A DNA stretch of 64,000 nucleotides, taken from positions 34,723 to 98,722 of the forward strand of contig CAMJZA010000004.1 of the NCBI GenBank assembly GCA_946410085.1, written 5' to 3'. The DNA comes from an uncultured Treponema sp. GTDB lineage: Bacteria > Spirochaetota > Spirochaetia > Treponematales > Treponemataceae. The position numbers were made by a program, and so were the translations under genes. Positions 7,678-14,969 of the stretch are shown here, one piece after another; within the stretch, counting starts at the first letter, position 1; every line of letters begins with the position of its first letter. The notes under the pieces are model-generated. The model was not told the origin of the DNA and made no database searches. It worked only from the letters and a program-made list of their open reading frames with translations.

Positions 7678-8115
7678 CTACTTTCCGCCGTTGCGGAATT
7701 CTTTTGGGGAATCCAAATCGATGCAGCCGCTGCTTATATAGCCGAATACGACACAGTTCAGGTGGGGGAGCAGGTCCTTGTAATAGTCCCGGCCGCCGAA
7801 GATATAGAAGACCGTGTCCTTCAGGTCGTACTTCCCGCGCAGCTTAGCAAGGACCGTTTCTGCCCATTCCTTCTTGTATTCGGACGACTGGTGTCCCAGG
7901 TACATGTCGTAATAGGGAATCTCCTCGTCCTTGTCCAGCAGGTTGTATTTTGCGGACAGGATGTGAAAGTCTTCGCAGCCGAAACGGCTCTTGTACGCAG
8001 CCTTTGATTTTTTAAAGGTATTCCCCGTGTAGATGTCCTGCGACTTGAATTTCCTGTCCGGGCAGTCTGCTCCGAGTTTCTTCTTGCTGCAGGCGATTAA
8101 TGCGATTTTCTTCAT
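7678..8115 (-). CDS. DUF6884-like protein
   Basis: The start at 8115 (145 residues) is preceded by GGAGG. The protein begins MKKIALIACSKKKLGADCPD, the signature of the DUF6884/YaaA-like small proteins, and continues with DIYTGNTFKKSKAAY, ILSAKYNLLDKDEEIPYYDMYL and IFGGRDYYKDLLPHL. The biochemical function of the family is not established to my knowledge. It follows the GIY-YIG-like gene by 34 bases on the same strand with its own ribosome-binding site, so the two are probably one operon and one function. Confidence 0.7.
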   Translation of the reverse strand: MKKIALIACSKKKLGADCPDRKFKSQDIYTGNTFKKSKAAYKSRFGCEDFHILSAKYNLLDKDEEIPYYDMYLGHQSSEYKKEWAETVLAKLRGKYDLKDTVFYIFGGRDYYKDLLPHLNCVVFGYISSGCIDLDSPKEFRNGGK

Positions 8116-8149
8116 ATGTGGTTTATCCTCCAGTTCCTTTTGTGCCGTT

Positions 8150-8689
8150 TTATTTGCTTGCCGTGCGGAGGGCACTGAGCTTTTTCCGTATGGGCTTTGC
8201 AAGGGGATGCTTGTTCTCCTGTATGTTCAGGAGCCTCAGATGTTCCGAAAGCAGCCGGCGTTCAATGTCATGCAGTTCCTCCTTCGCTTCCTCGGACTTT
8301 ACGGGATGCCCGCTGTAGAACCATTCGGCGTACAGCCTGTCAACAAAAGAGTCCGTGCTTTCCTTGTCATACTGGTTATGGGCAATGATGCTTGCAAGGC
8401 TCTGGCGGAAGGTAGAAAGCGTTCCGTTCTTTACCTGCGTGGCGGTGTGCGGATCGTTCACGTGCCAGTTTAGCCGGTTCCGTACGGATTCCTTCACGGC
8501 GATGCCTACGTAGATGCAGAACATGCCGTCTTTTTCCTCAAGGGCCTGTCCCACTTCCGCAAAGCTGACGTTCAGCCCGTTCAGCAGGACGTCCAGTTCC
8601 GGTCTTTTTGCCCACCACTTGTAGTAGCCCGGCTTGTCCTCGACGGTGAGCAGGGCTTCTTTCTTCCTGAATTCACGTGCCTGTGTCAT
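8150..8689 (-). CDS. GIY-YIG-like nuclease domain protein
   Basis: This 179-residue protein has features of the GIY-YIG fold: PGYYKWWA in place of GIY, FCIYVGIA in place of YIG, then a basic helix ending in RNRLNWHV, then LSTFRQSLAS, and a downstream acidic stretch that could supply the metal-binding glutamate. The first motif is divergent, so activity is uncertain. A strong GAGGAGG precedes the ATG. With the DUF6884 gene just downstream it forms a two-gene unit that could act in nucleic-acid processing or defence; this is inference. Confidence 0.6.
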   Translation of the reverse strand: MTQAREFRKKEALLTVEDKPGYYKWWAKRPELDVLLNGLNVSFAEVGQALEEKDGMFCIYVGIAVKESVRNRLNWHVNDPHTATQVKNGTLSTFRQSLASIIAHNQYDKESTDSFVDRLYAEWFYSGHPVKSEEAKEELHDIERRLLSEHLRLLNIQENKHPLAKPIRKKLSALRTASK

Positions 8690-8795
8690 TGCTATGCTCC
8701 TCCTCTCTTGGTTTTCTGGTGAAAATGATGTTTATACGGCGTGGAAAACAGCACGGAGGATAAGAGCAGGGCAACTGCAATAGTTACACTGCGCT

Positions 8796-9011
8796 TTACC
8801 AAAACTGTGCCAGCCTCCCCACCTTCCAGAAAACCCAGAACATGAATATCCATCCTGCCACACCAATCACGCCAAGTATTGTTTCACCTATGTCTATAGG
8901 CGGCCGCATGGTTGACATGATATGCCTGTCAGCCCTGTCGTTAATCACCATCCGCTGGAATGGGTCAACGCTGTTCATCAGTGCATGGCCCTCAACCATA
9001 TGGACATTCAT
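8796..9011 (-). CDS. Small single-pass membrane protein
   Basis: The frame from the ATG at 9011 gives 71 residues; ATGs at 8999 and 8978 (the latter with GAGG upstream) are alternatives. The C-terminus is one transmembrane helix (ILGVIGVAGWIFMFWVFWKV). The start overlaps the end of the 50-residue gene upstream by up to 20 bases in another frame, suggesting coupled translation. No family is recognised. Confidence 0.5.
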   Translation of the reverse strand: MNVHMVEGHALMNSVDPFQRMVINDRADRHIMSTMRPPIDIGETILGVIGVAGWIFMFWVFWKVGRLAQFW

Positions 9012-9144
9012 TACACTCACGTGTACACTTGCCACGCTTCTTCCTGTCATGGCACATCACTTCGTTCCATGCCATCGCTTCAAGCTCTGCATTGGAAAGC
9101 GTATGACCGGCTCCCGATTCATGCATTTGAAGTACCCGTCCCAT
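8992..9144 (-). CDS. Small cysteine-containing protein (50 aa)
   Basis: An ATG at 9144 with GGAGG eight bases upstream opens a 50-residue frame (MGRVLQMHESGAGHTLSNAE...). It ends in a cysteine cluster (C-x10-C-x3-C-x2-C: MCHDRKKRGKCTRECNECPY) that could bind zinc. It overlaps the following membrane-protein gene. The shared promoter module at 9287-9341 points towards it across a 142-base leader. The function is unknown. Confidence 0.5.
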   Translation of the reverse strand: MGRVLQMHESGAGHTLSNAELEAMAWNEVMCHDRKKRGKCTRECNECPYG

Positions 9145-9286
9145 CTTTTTCCTCCTGTTCATCGTCCAGTGACTTCCCTGTATTCGTAGGGAAGTTTGAT
9201 TGAATTATAACAGATAGCAGATGTAGTATAGCATATTGTCGCAGAAACGCAAGCTTTTATACCGTCCTGCCTGCTGTTATGCCCGA

Positions 9287-9341
9287 ATCATAGCACGGGG
9301 AGGCCGCCCTGCGGTAAATTGCCGGTTGACTTTTTACGGAG
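9287..9341 (-). promoter_or_regulatory. Shared promoter module, copy 3
   Basis: The block GTCAACCGGCAATTTACCGC (minus strand, 9330-9311) is followed after exactly 18 bases by TATGAT (9292-9287). The A-rich 5' extension is nearly identical to that of copy 2. The next gene downstream on this strand is the 50-residue ORF at 9144, leaving a longer leader than at the other two copies. Confidence 0.5.
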
Positions 9342-9352
9342 GATCAGACTTT

Positions 9353-9451
9353 TTATCCCCAGAAAAGTGTATCAATGCAGGCAAATTATCCCTAGAAAAG
9401 TGTCATGATATGCTTGATTTATCCCCAGAAAAATGCTGTTTTGAGCTGTGA
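9353..9451. repeat. Three tandem 33-bp repeats
   Basis: Units start at 9353, 9386 and 9419. Each begins TTATCCCYAGAAAARTG, with the remaining half variable. On the minus strand each unit reads CAYTTTTCTRGGGATAA. The same motif type with the same 33-base period lies directly upstream of the AAA/DUF4143 gene at 60547. No such gene is next to this copy. The remaining noncoding DNA between 9145 and 9601 holds the promoter module and a terminator hairpin. Confidence 0.8.
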
Positions 9452-9548
9452 AGCGGATTTTATGCAGTCGCTTGCCGGAATGGAAGAACTCAAAGACAGC
9501 CCGAGTACCATCAGCTGGGGGCATAATACGATATGCATGGGAGGGGGT

Positions 9549-9584
9549 GACCCGCAGAAACATTTATTTCTGCGGGTCTTTTTT
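9549..9584 (+). terminator. Rho-independent terminator, plus orientation
   Basis: An 11-bp perfect stem (9550-9560 with 9567-9577, ACCCGCAGAAA) with a 6-base loop is followed by six T residues on the plus strand only. It sits just after the end of proS, which is on the minus strand, so it either stops plus-strand transcription entering proS or ends an unrecognised plus-strand RNA. Confidence 0.75.
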
Positions 9585-9601
9585 ATGCTTGTACCACGAA
9601 C

Positions 9602-11410
9602 TCAGCCTAAGGCCGCGAACTCAGCCTTGACCAGCTCCTGTATGCGGGCGGCTGCCTCGTCGAGCGGGACAAGCTCGGCCTCTGCCTCACGGCGCAGCTT
9701 GATCTCCACCTTGGGCAGGTTCTTGTCGCCGACGGTCACGCGGACGGGGAAGCCGATGAGGTCGGCATCGTTAAACTTGACGCCCGGCCGCTCGTCGCGG
9801 TCGTCGAGCAGGACTTCAACGCCGGCCGCCATAAGCTCCTCGTAGAGCTTGTCCGCGGCGTCCTTCATCGCGTCCTTGTACTTAATGGGAACGATGCAGA
9901 CCGTCATGGGGGCAACGCTGACCGGCCAGATGATTCCCTTGTCGTCGTGGTTTGCCTCGATGATGCTGGCAAGCACGCGGTCAACGCCGATGCCGTAGCA
10001 GCCCATCGTCGGGACGGCCGCCTTGCCGTTCTTGTCCAGGTAGCTTACGCCCATGCTCTCGGTATACTTCTTGCCGAGCTTGAAGATGTGTCCCAGCTCG
10101 TTGCCTCTGGTCGTGTAGAACTTACCGCCGCAGACCGGGCAGGTGTCGCCCTCCTTCGCCGTGCGCACGTCCGCCTTGAGCCAGGGGCTATAGTCGCGGT
10201 CCGGTTCCACGTGCCTGATGTGGAATCCGTCCTTGCCCGCGCCGGTGATCGCGTCGTGCATGTCCTCGACGGACAGGTCCTGCAGGACGGGGCACCTGAC
10301 GGTCAGGGGACCGACAAAGCCGTGTCCTGCTCCCGCCCACTTGCGCACCTCTTCGTCATCGGCAAGGCAGACCTCGCTCGCCTTAAGGGCGCCCGCGAGC
10401 TTTGCCTCGTTCACCTCAAGGTCGCCGCGGATGGCGACGCAGACGTAGGAGACCGGGTAGAAGGTGAGGTTTCCGTCCTTGACCGCCTTGAGCTCCTTGC
10501 CGCCGGGCGCGCTGCCCATGTCGAGTGTGGAGTTTATGACGCGGTAAATCAGCGATTTGATGAAGGTCTTGGGAGTCGCATTAAAGAACTTCTCCATGTC
10601 CTCAATCGAGAACACGTTGGGGGTCGCGACTTCCTCTACGGCAAGGTCGGTTTTGACCTGGGGCTTGCCGTCATTGCCCAGCGCCGGGTCGGGCTTGCAG
10701 GCGGCCTTCTCCACGTTGGCGGCATAATCGCAGCCGTGGCAGAGGATGAGCGTGTCGTCGCCGATGGAACTTTCCACCATGAACTCCTCGCTGCCGCTGC
10801 CGCCCATGCTGCCGGTGTCTGCCTTGACGACGATCACCTTGAGGCCCAGGCGCTTGAAGATTGCAAGGTAGGCGTCCGCATAGGCGCGGTAGGACTGGTC
10901 GAGCGACTCGTCATCGGCATTGAAGGTATAGCCGTCCATCATATTGAACTCACGGCCCCGCATGACCCCGTAGCGGGGGCGGATCTCGTCGCGGTACTTC
11001 GTGTTTATCTGGTAGCAGTTTATGGGAAGCTGCTTGTAGCTGGTCAGGCCCTGCGCCATGATCGCGGTAAAGGCCTCCTCCGCCGTCGGGGAGACGACCA
11101 TGTCCTGCTCCTGCCGGTTCTTGGCGGTCAGCATCTGCGGGCCCATCGTGTCCCAGCGACCACTCGCTTTCCAGATTTCGCCGGGAACGATGACGGTGGG
11201 CTTGAATTCCAGCGCGCCGGACTTCTCCAGCTCCTGCTTGATGATTGCCTCGAGCTTGCGGTAGCTCTTGAGGCCGAGCGGCATGTATGTGTAAAGGCCG
11301 TTGCCCAGCTTGCGGATTAAGTCAGCCCTGAGCATGAGCTGCTGGCTTGCGATGGTCGCCTCCGCCGGGGCTTCCCTCAGCGTGCGAAGTGGAATCTGCG
11401 ATACTTTCAT
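9602..11410 (-). CDS. proS: Prolyl-tRNA synthetase
   Basis: At 602 residues this is a bacterial-type ProRS, which charges tRNA-Pro with proline in the cytoplasm. Class II motifs are visible: motif 2 (YRDEIRPRYGVMRGREFNM) at about 140-165 and motif 3 (GCYGIGVDRVLASIIE) near 445. Between them is the INS/YbaK-like editing insertion (about 225-400). The C-terminal anticodon-binding domain follows (VCIVPIKYKDAM...). It appears monocistronic. The start at 11410 (MKVSQIPLRT) lacks a Shine-Dalgarno and lies 8 bases after a -10 hexamer, pointing to a leaderless transcript. Confidence 0.95.
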   Translation of the reverse strand: MKVSQIPLRTLREAPAEATIASQQLMLRADLIRKLGNGLYTYMPLGLKSYRKLEAIIKQELEKSGALEFKPTVIVPGEIWKASGRWDTMGPQMLTAKNRQEQDMVVSPTAEEAFTAIMAQGLTSYKQLPINCYQINTKYRDEIRPRYGVMRGREFNMMDGYTFNADDESLDQSYRAYADAYLAIFKRLGLKVIVVKADTGSMGGSGSEEFMVESSIGDDTLILCHGCDYAANVEKAACKPDPALGNDGKPQVKTDLAVEEVATPNVFSIEDMEKFFNATPKTFIKSLIYRVINSTLDMGSAPGGKELKAVKDGNLTFYPVSYVCVAIRGDLEVNEAKLAGALKASEVCLADDEEVRKWAGAGHGFVGPLTVRCPVLQDLSVEDMHDAITGAGKDGFHIRHVEPDRDYSPWLKADVRTAKEGDTCPVCGGKFYTTRGNELGHIFKLGKKYTESMGVSYLDKNGKAAVPTMGCYGIGVDRVLASIIEANHDDKGIIWPVSVAPMTVCIVPIKYKDAMKDAADKLYEELMAAGVEVLLDDRDERPGVKFNDADLIGFPVRVTVGDKNLPKVEIKLRREAEAELVPLDEAAARIQELVKAEFAALG

Positions 11411-11418
11411 AGGAAGGC

Positions 11419-11447
11419 ATTATAGTGAAAAGGGGCGGGGCTTTCAA
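11419..11447 (-). promoter_or_regulatory. proS promoter giving an apparently leaderless mRNA
   Basis: On the minus strand TTGAAA (11447-11442), 17 bases, TATAAT (11424-11419), then 8 bases and the proS ATG. The expected transcription start falls within two bases of the start codon. Confidence 0.7.
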
Positions 11448-11664
11448 CACAGGCCCGGCGCGCGTGTTTCCCCGTCCGGCCTTTTCCTCTTGTCAAAGGG
11501 GCTGCTTTGCGACTATATTTAGGGAGAGCAGCATTGTTCTGCTTTGCGTTTTTACGTTTATGATTTTACGGCGGTGCGGGCGGCCGCGCTTTCCCGGTTG
11601 CAGTCTGCAGGCTGCGGCTGGTACGGCAGGACTGCCCGCACGGACTACAGGAGGCATACGGTTT

Positions 11665-12360
11665 ATGGATGAATATGCAAATATCGGGTACGCAGCTGAG
11701 CGCGAGAGCGCACAGAAGAAATTCCTGACGGGAACTTACGGCTGGATGGCCGTTGCCCTGCTCATCAGTGCGGCGTCGGCATTTGTTACGGCGAACAGCT
11801 ACACCCTGCTCAAGCTCATCTTTACGGGCTGGCACTACTGGGTGCTGGTTATCGGCGAGCTTGCCCTGGTCTGGTGGCTGTCTGCGTCCATCCGCAGGAT
11901 AAGCCTTGCGACGGCGGTGATCGGCTTCCTGGGCTATTCGGTGCTGAACGGCATGACGCTCGCGAGCATTTTCTTTGTCTATTCCCAGGAGTCGCTGACG
12001 GTTGTGTTCATCACCTGTGCAGCGATGTTTGCAGGTATGGCGCTCTACGGACTCAGGACGAAGAGCAACCTGTCCGGCTACGGGCAGTACCTGATTATGG
12101 CGGTCTGGGGCATCATCGTTGCGTCCCTGCTGAACATCCTGTTCAAGTCAAGCGGGCTCACGCTGATCATCTCGCTCGTGTCCGTCGCGGTCTTTGCGGG
12201 ACTGACTGCCTACGACAGCCAGAAGCTGCTTGCCATCTCTGCACATGCCGACGACAGCGAGGCATACCGCAAGGTTTCCATCCTCGGTGCGCTGGAACTG
12301 TATCTTGACTTCATCAATATGTTCCTCGCCCTCCTGCGCATCTTCGGCAGGCGGCGCTAG
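11665..12360 (+). CDS. Bax inhibitor-1 family membrane protein
   Basis: This 231-residue protein has seven predicted transmembrane helices and the family's late motif (LTAYDSQKLL, then ALELYLDFINMFLALLRIFG). Bacterial BI-1/YccA members sit in the inner membrane; the best-studied act as pH-sensitive calcium leak channels or modulators of FtsH. The start at 11665 is preceded by GGAGG; a longer frame to 11425 has no protein-like N-terminus. It is transcribed divergently from proS. Confidence 0.9.
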   Translation: MDEYANIGYAAERESAQKKFLTGTYGWMAVALLISAASAFVTANSYTLLKLIFTGWHYWVLVIGELALVWWLSASIRRISLATAVIGFLGYSVLNGMTLASIFFVYSQESLTVVFITCAAMFAGMALYGLRTKSNLSGYGQYLIMAVWGIIVASLLNILFKSSGLTLIISLVSVAVFAGLTAYDSQKLLAISAHADDSEAYRKVSILGALELYLDFINMFLALLRIFGRRR

Positions 12361-12447
12361 AACTGAATGGACGCGTATAGAAGCACGGACCGGCGCTGGT
12401 GCTGGATAGATGCGTAGAAGCAGAGTCCGGCGCCGCAGGCTGCATGC

Positions 12448-13134
12448 TCATATCTGACTGAAGCAGTTTTCCGTCGGATTTCCGTGCCCGTAATACAGGG
12501 TCCGCTCTCCGAGTGCCCTGATTTTTTCGGCGCTGTTCCTGAGTGCTTCCAGATCCGTGTAGAGGTGCCCGGTTGCGGGGCATTTCCAGTTGTCGAGGGC
12601 GTCGCCGACGAGGAGGCTGCTTCCGGCAACATCGACGCCGACGGAACCCTTCGTGTGGCCCGGCAGTTCAATGATTTTCGCGTCCACTCCGTAGGGCGCA
12701 AGGTCGTCTCCTTCCCTGACGGTCACGAGCGTTTCGGGTTTTTTGACGCTCGTGTTCCGCAGGACCTTGAGCGACAGGCCGAGTACGACGCGGCCGACCA
12801 GCCCGTAGGACTTGAGGGGCTGCCGGTCAAAGCTTTCGAACAGTTCAAGGTCGGCCTCGTGCACGGCGACGGGAATGCCGAAGTGCTTCGCAAGCCGGGC
12901 AGCGTTTTCTGCATGGTCAAAGTGTACGTGCGTCAGGACAATGAGCTTCATCGCATACTCACTGCATGCAGCGAGTACCTTTTCGTAGCCTGCCGCACTG
13001 CAGGTGTCAACAAGGATGGCGTTGCAGGCTTTTCCGCCCTCCTTTTCGTCTTCCTGTGCATTTCCCTGTGCGACAATATAGCAGTTGTCCGTTCCGCACT
13101 GTATGCGGCGTATCGTGCATCCGGTCCGGTTCAT
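12448..13134 (-). CDS. Metallo-beta-lactamase-fold hydrolase
   Basis: This 228-residue protein carries the full zinc-site set of the MBL fold: THVHFDHAE (HxHxDH), GHTKGS, GDALDN and a final YGHGNP. These match the glyoxalase II-like/RNase-unrelated small hydrolases, so a thioester or similar hydrolase role is likely; the substrate is unknown. The ATG overlaps the stop of the acyltransferase gene (ATGA, 13134-13131). It is the third gene of a coupled operon (phosphoesterase, acyltransferase, MBL). Confidence 0.85.
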   Translation of the reverse strand: MNRTGCTIRRIQCGTDNCYIVAQGNAQEDEKEGGKACNAILVDTCSAAGYEKVLAACSEYAMKLIVLTHVHFDHAENAARLAKHFGIPVAVHEADLELFESFDRQPLKSYGLVGRVVLGLSLKVLRNTSVKKPETLVTVREGDDLAPYGVDAKIIELPGHTKGSVGVDVAGSSLLVGDALDNWKCPATGHLYTDLEALRNSAEKIRALGERTLYYGHGNPTENCFSQI

Positions 13135-14216
13135 GGCTTACTCCGTATTCCCAGGACGAACCAGCGGTATACGGGTATCCGTGAGATGAGTCCGTTCAGG
13201 AGATAGCCGCCGGTAAATCCTGCCAGCAGGCTCAGGGCGTACACGGCGGGCGCGGGAAGCAGGCCCGGTTTTCCGATGAAGAGCCCGACGGCAGAAATGC
13301 CCAGGTAATGGAATACGTACAGGCCGAAGCTCCGCCGGTGCATCCAGCGGGTAAAGCCCGTGCTGACGTCGCCGTATTTTGCCGTTCCGCCGATGATTGC
13401 AAGGCAGGCGGCATAGCCGTAGCTGATGAACAGGGGCGAGCGGTAGACCGGGTTGTCCGCATAGTTCCTGCCGAACGTGCGGAGGCAGAATGCCGTACCG
13501 AGTGCGAGGGCTGCTGCAAGGAAGAGGGGAAAGCACCTGCACAGGACAGCCGTTACTGCATCGTGGGACAGGACAAAGTAGCCGAGCAGGAAGACGAATC
13601 CGTAGAGACCGAAGCGGTACACGACGATGAGCGGCGTGTTCAATACCTGTGCGGCCCCGTAGACCGGCAGGAGCAGGGCGATGAGGAGGGGAAGGGCCGC
13701 CCGGTCACATGCCTTTCCGCAGGCCTGCCAGAGCCGGTCCTTTTCGAGCCCCCGCAGGGGCACGAGCAGGAGTGAAAAGACCCAGAGGATCTGAATGTAC
13801 CAGAGGACGCCGATGCCGCTCAATACGGCGATGACGAACTTTGCGGCAGCCGGTATAGCCGGATTGCGTTCCAGGACGCCCGAAATCGAGGCATTGATGA
13901 AGCCCTGGATGAACTGGAAGGCAAGCAGGCCGAGCGTGGACGGTACGAGCAGCTTCCTCGTCCTGCTCCGTATGAATTCCCGGCCGGTATGCTTTTCCAG
14001 ATACAGGCGGGAACTGATGCCCGACACCATGAACAGGAGCATCATGATCCAGGGGTAGACGATGTACTGGAACAGATCCTGATACTGCACGTCCAGATCC
14101 GTAATCCTGCCGACTACCCCGACAATGCCTTCCGCATTGTACATGTAGACGACGTGATACAGGACCACGATGACGACCGTTGCCCACCTGATGTTGTCCA
14201 GATAGTGCTTTCTCAT
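13131..14216 (-). CDS. Acyltransferase-3 family membrane protein
   Basis: This 361-residue protein has about ten transmembrane helices and the family start (YLDNIRWATVVIVVLYHVVYMYN). That includes the conserved His in the first helix and the early Arg, typical of Acyl_transf_3 (O-acyltransferases of sugars, lipids or cell-wall polymers). The acceptor cannot be read from the sequence. Both ends overlap neighbouring genes by ATGA, so the three genes form a tightly coupled operon. Confidence 0.85.
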   Translation of the reverse strand: MRKHYLDNIRWATVVIVVLYHVVYMYNAEGIVGVVGRITDLDVQYQDLFQYIVYPWIMMLLFMVSGISSRLYLEKHTGREFIRSRTRKLLVPSTLGLLAFQFIQGFINASISGVLERNPAIPAAAKFVIAVLSGIGVLWYIQILWVFSLLLVPLRGLEKDRLWQACGKACDRAALPLLIALLLPVYGAAQVLNTPLIVVYRFGLYGFVFLLGYFVLSHDAVTAVLCRCFPLFLAAALALGTAFCLRTFGRNYADNPVYRSPLFISYGYAACLAIIGGTAKYGDVSTGFTRWMHRRSFGLYVFHYLGISAVGLFIGKPGLLPAPAVYALSLLAGFTGGYLLNGLISRIPVYRWFVLGIRSKP

Positions 14217-14896
14217 GCCTTTTCTATGTTCTTGAAGTCAACCTGCTTGACTTCCCAGCGGTCGCCTGAGCGGGCGACGGTGAGCCAGACGTAATTGCCG
14301 TCGGCAAGGGGGCCGGGGTTTATGACGGTCGTTCCGCCGATTTTCGAACTGCCCGCGCTCTCGTGGATATGGCCGGTTACGACGGCGAGGGGCTTGTAGT
14401 CTTCAATGAACTTCCGCAGGCCGGCACTTCCGACGTGTGCACCGCTTTCTACCCGGTCGCAGTCCGTGTCCTTGGGCGGGTTGTGCATGATCGCGATGAG
14501 GTTGTTCCACTCGCCTTCGCCCTGCTGCGTCACGAGCGCAAGGTCGGAGACCAGTTCCTCATCCGTCCGCTCAAAGGGCGTTGCCCCGGAGAACTTGCTG
14601 CCGCCGCCGCTTCCGATGATGGAAAGCCCGTCGTGGCTTGCGAGTATCTTTTCCACCGAGATGTCGCGCTTTTCGAGTTCCGCAAGGAACGAAGGTTCGT
14701 CGCAGTTGCCGATGACCGCAAACAGGGAGTCGTGCATTGCGTGCAGCTTTTCCAGCGCGGGCAGGCCCGTTGCGCTTTCGCCGAACTTGGCAAAGTCTCC
14801 GGCGAAGAGGACAGCGTCGGCTTCCTTAAAAACAGCTTCCATTTTGTCCAGCACGTCCAGGTTGCCGTGCAGGTCGCTTATGACCAGAAATTTCAT
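14213..14896 (-). CDS. Metallophosphoesterase
   Basis: This 227-residue protein has the calcineurin-like motifs in order: SDLHGN (DxH), FAGDFAKFG (GD), VIGNCDEP (GNCD/E), IAIMHNPP and VTGHIHESAG (GHxH). The closest general type is the YfcE-like family of small phosphodiesterases; the substrate is unknown. GGAGGA precedes the ATG. It is the first gene of the coupled operon and follows hisC by about 70 bases on the same strand, so read-through from hisC is possible. Confidence 0.85.
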   Translation of the reverse strand: MKFLVISDLHGNLDVLDKMEAVFKEADAVLFAGDFAKFGESATGLPALEKLHAMHDSLFAVIGNCDEPSFLAELEKRDISVEKILASHDGLSIIGSGGGSKFSGATPFERTDEELVSDLALVTQQGEGEWNNLIAIMHNPPKDTDCDRVESGAHVGSAGLRKFIEDYKPLAVVTGHIHESAGSSKIGGTTVINPGPLADGNYVWLTVARSGDRWEVKQVDFKNIEKA

Positions 14897-14969
14897 GTGC
14901 GGATTCCTCCTGTCTCTTTCAATTATTTGAATGCCTATCTAGAATGCCTTTTTCAGCACTGCCATCCGT

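Noticed and set aside
540..9341. Mobile repeat element for the three GTCAACCGGCA copies
   Set aside because: The fixed distance to a -10 and the consistent orientation towards a gene start favour a promoter module; not fully excluded.
9947..11320. Long open frame (457 codons) on the plus strand opposite proS
   Set aside because: It is the antisense shadow of a high-GC gene; the product is Val/Ala/Arg/Asp-rich without motifs, and proS on the other strand is certain.
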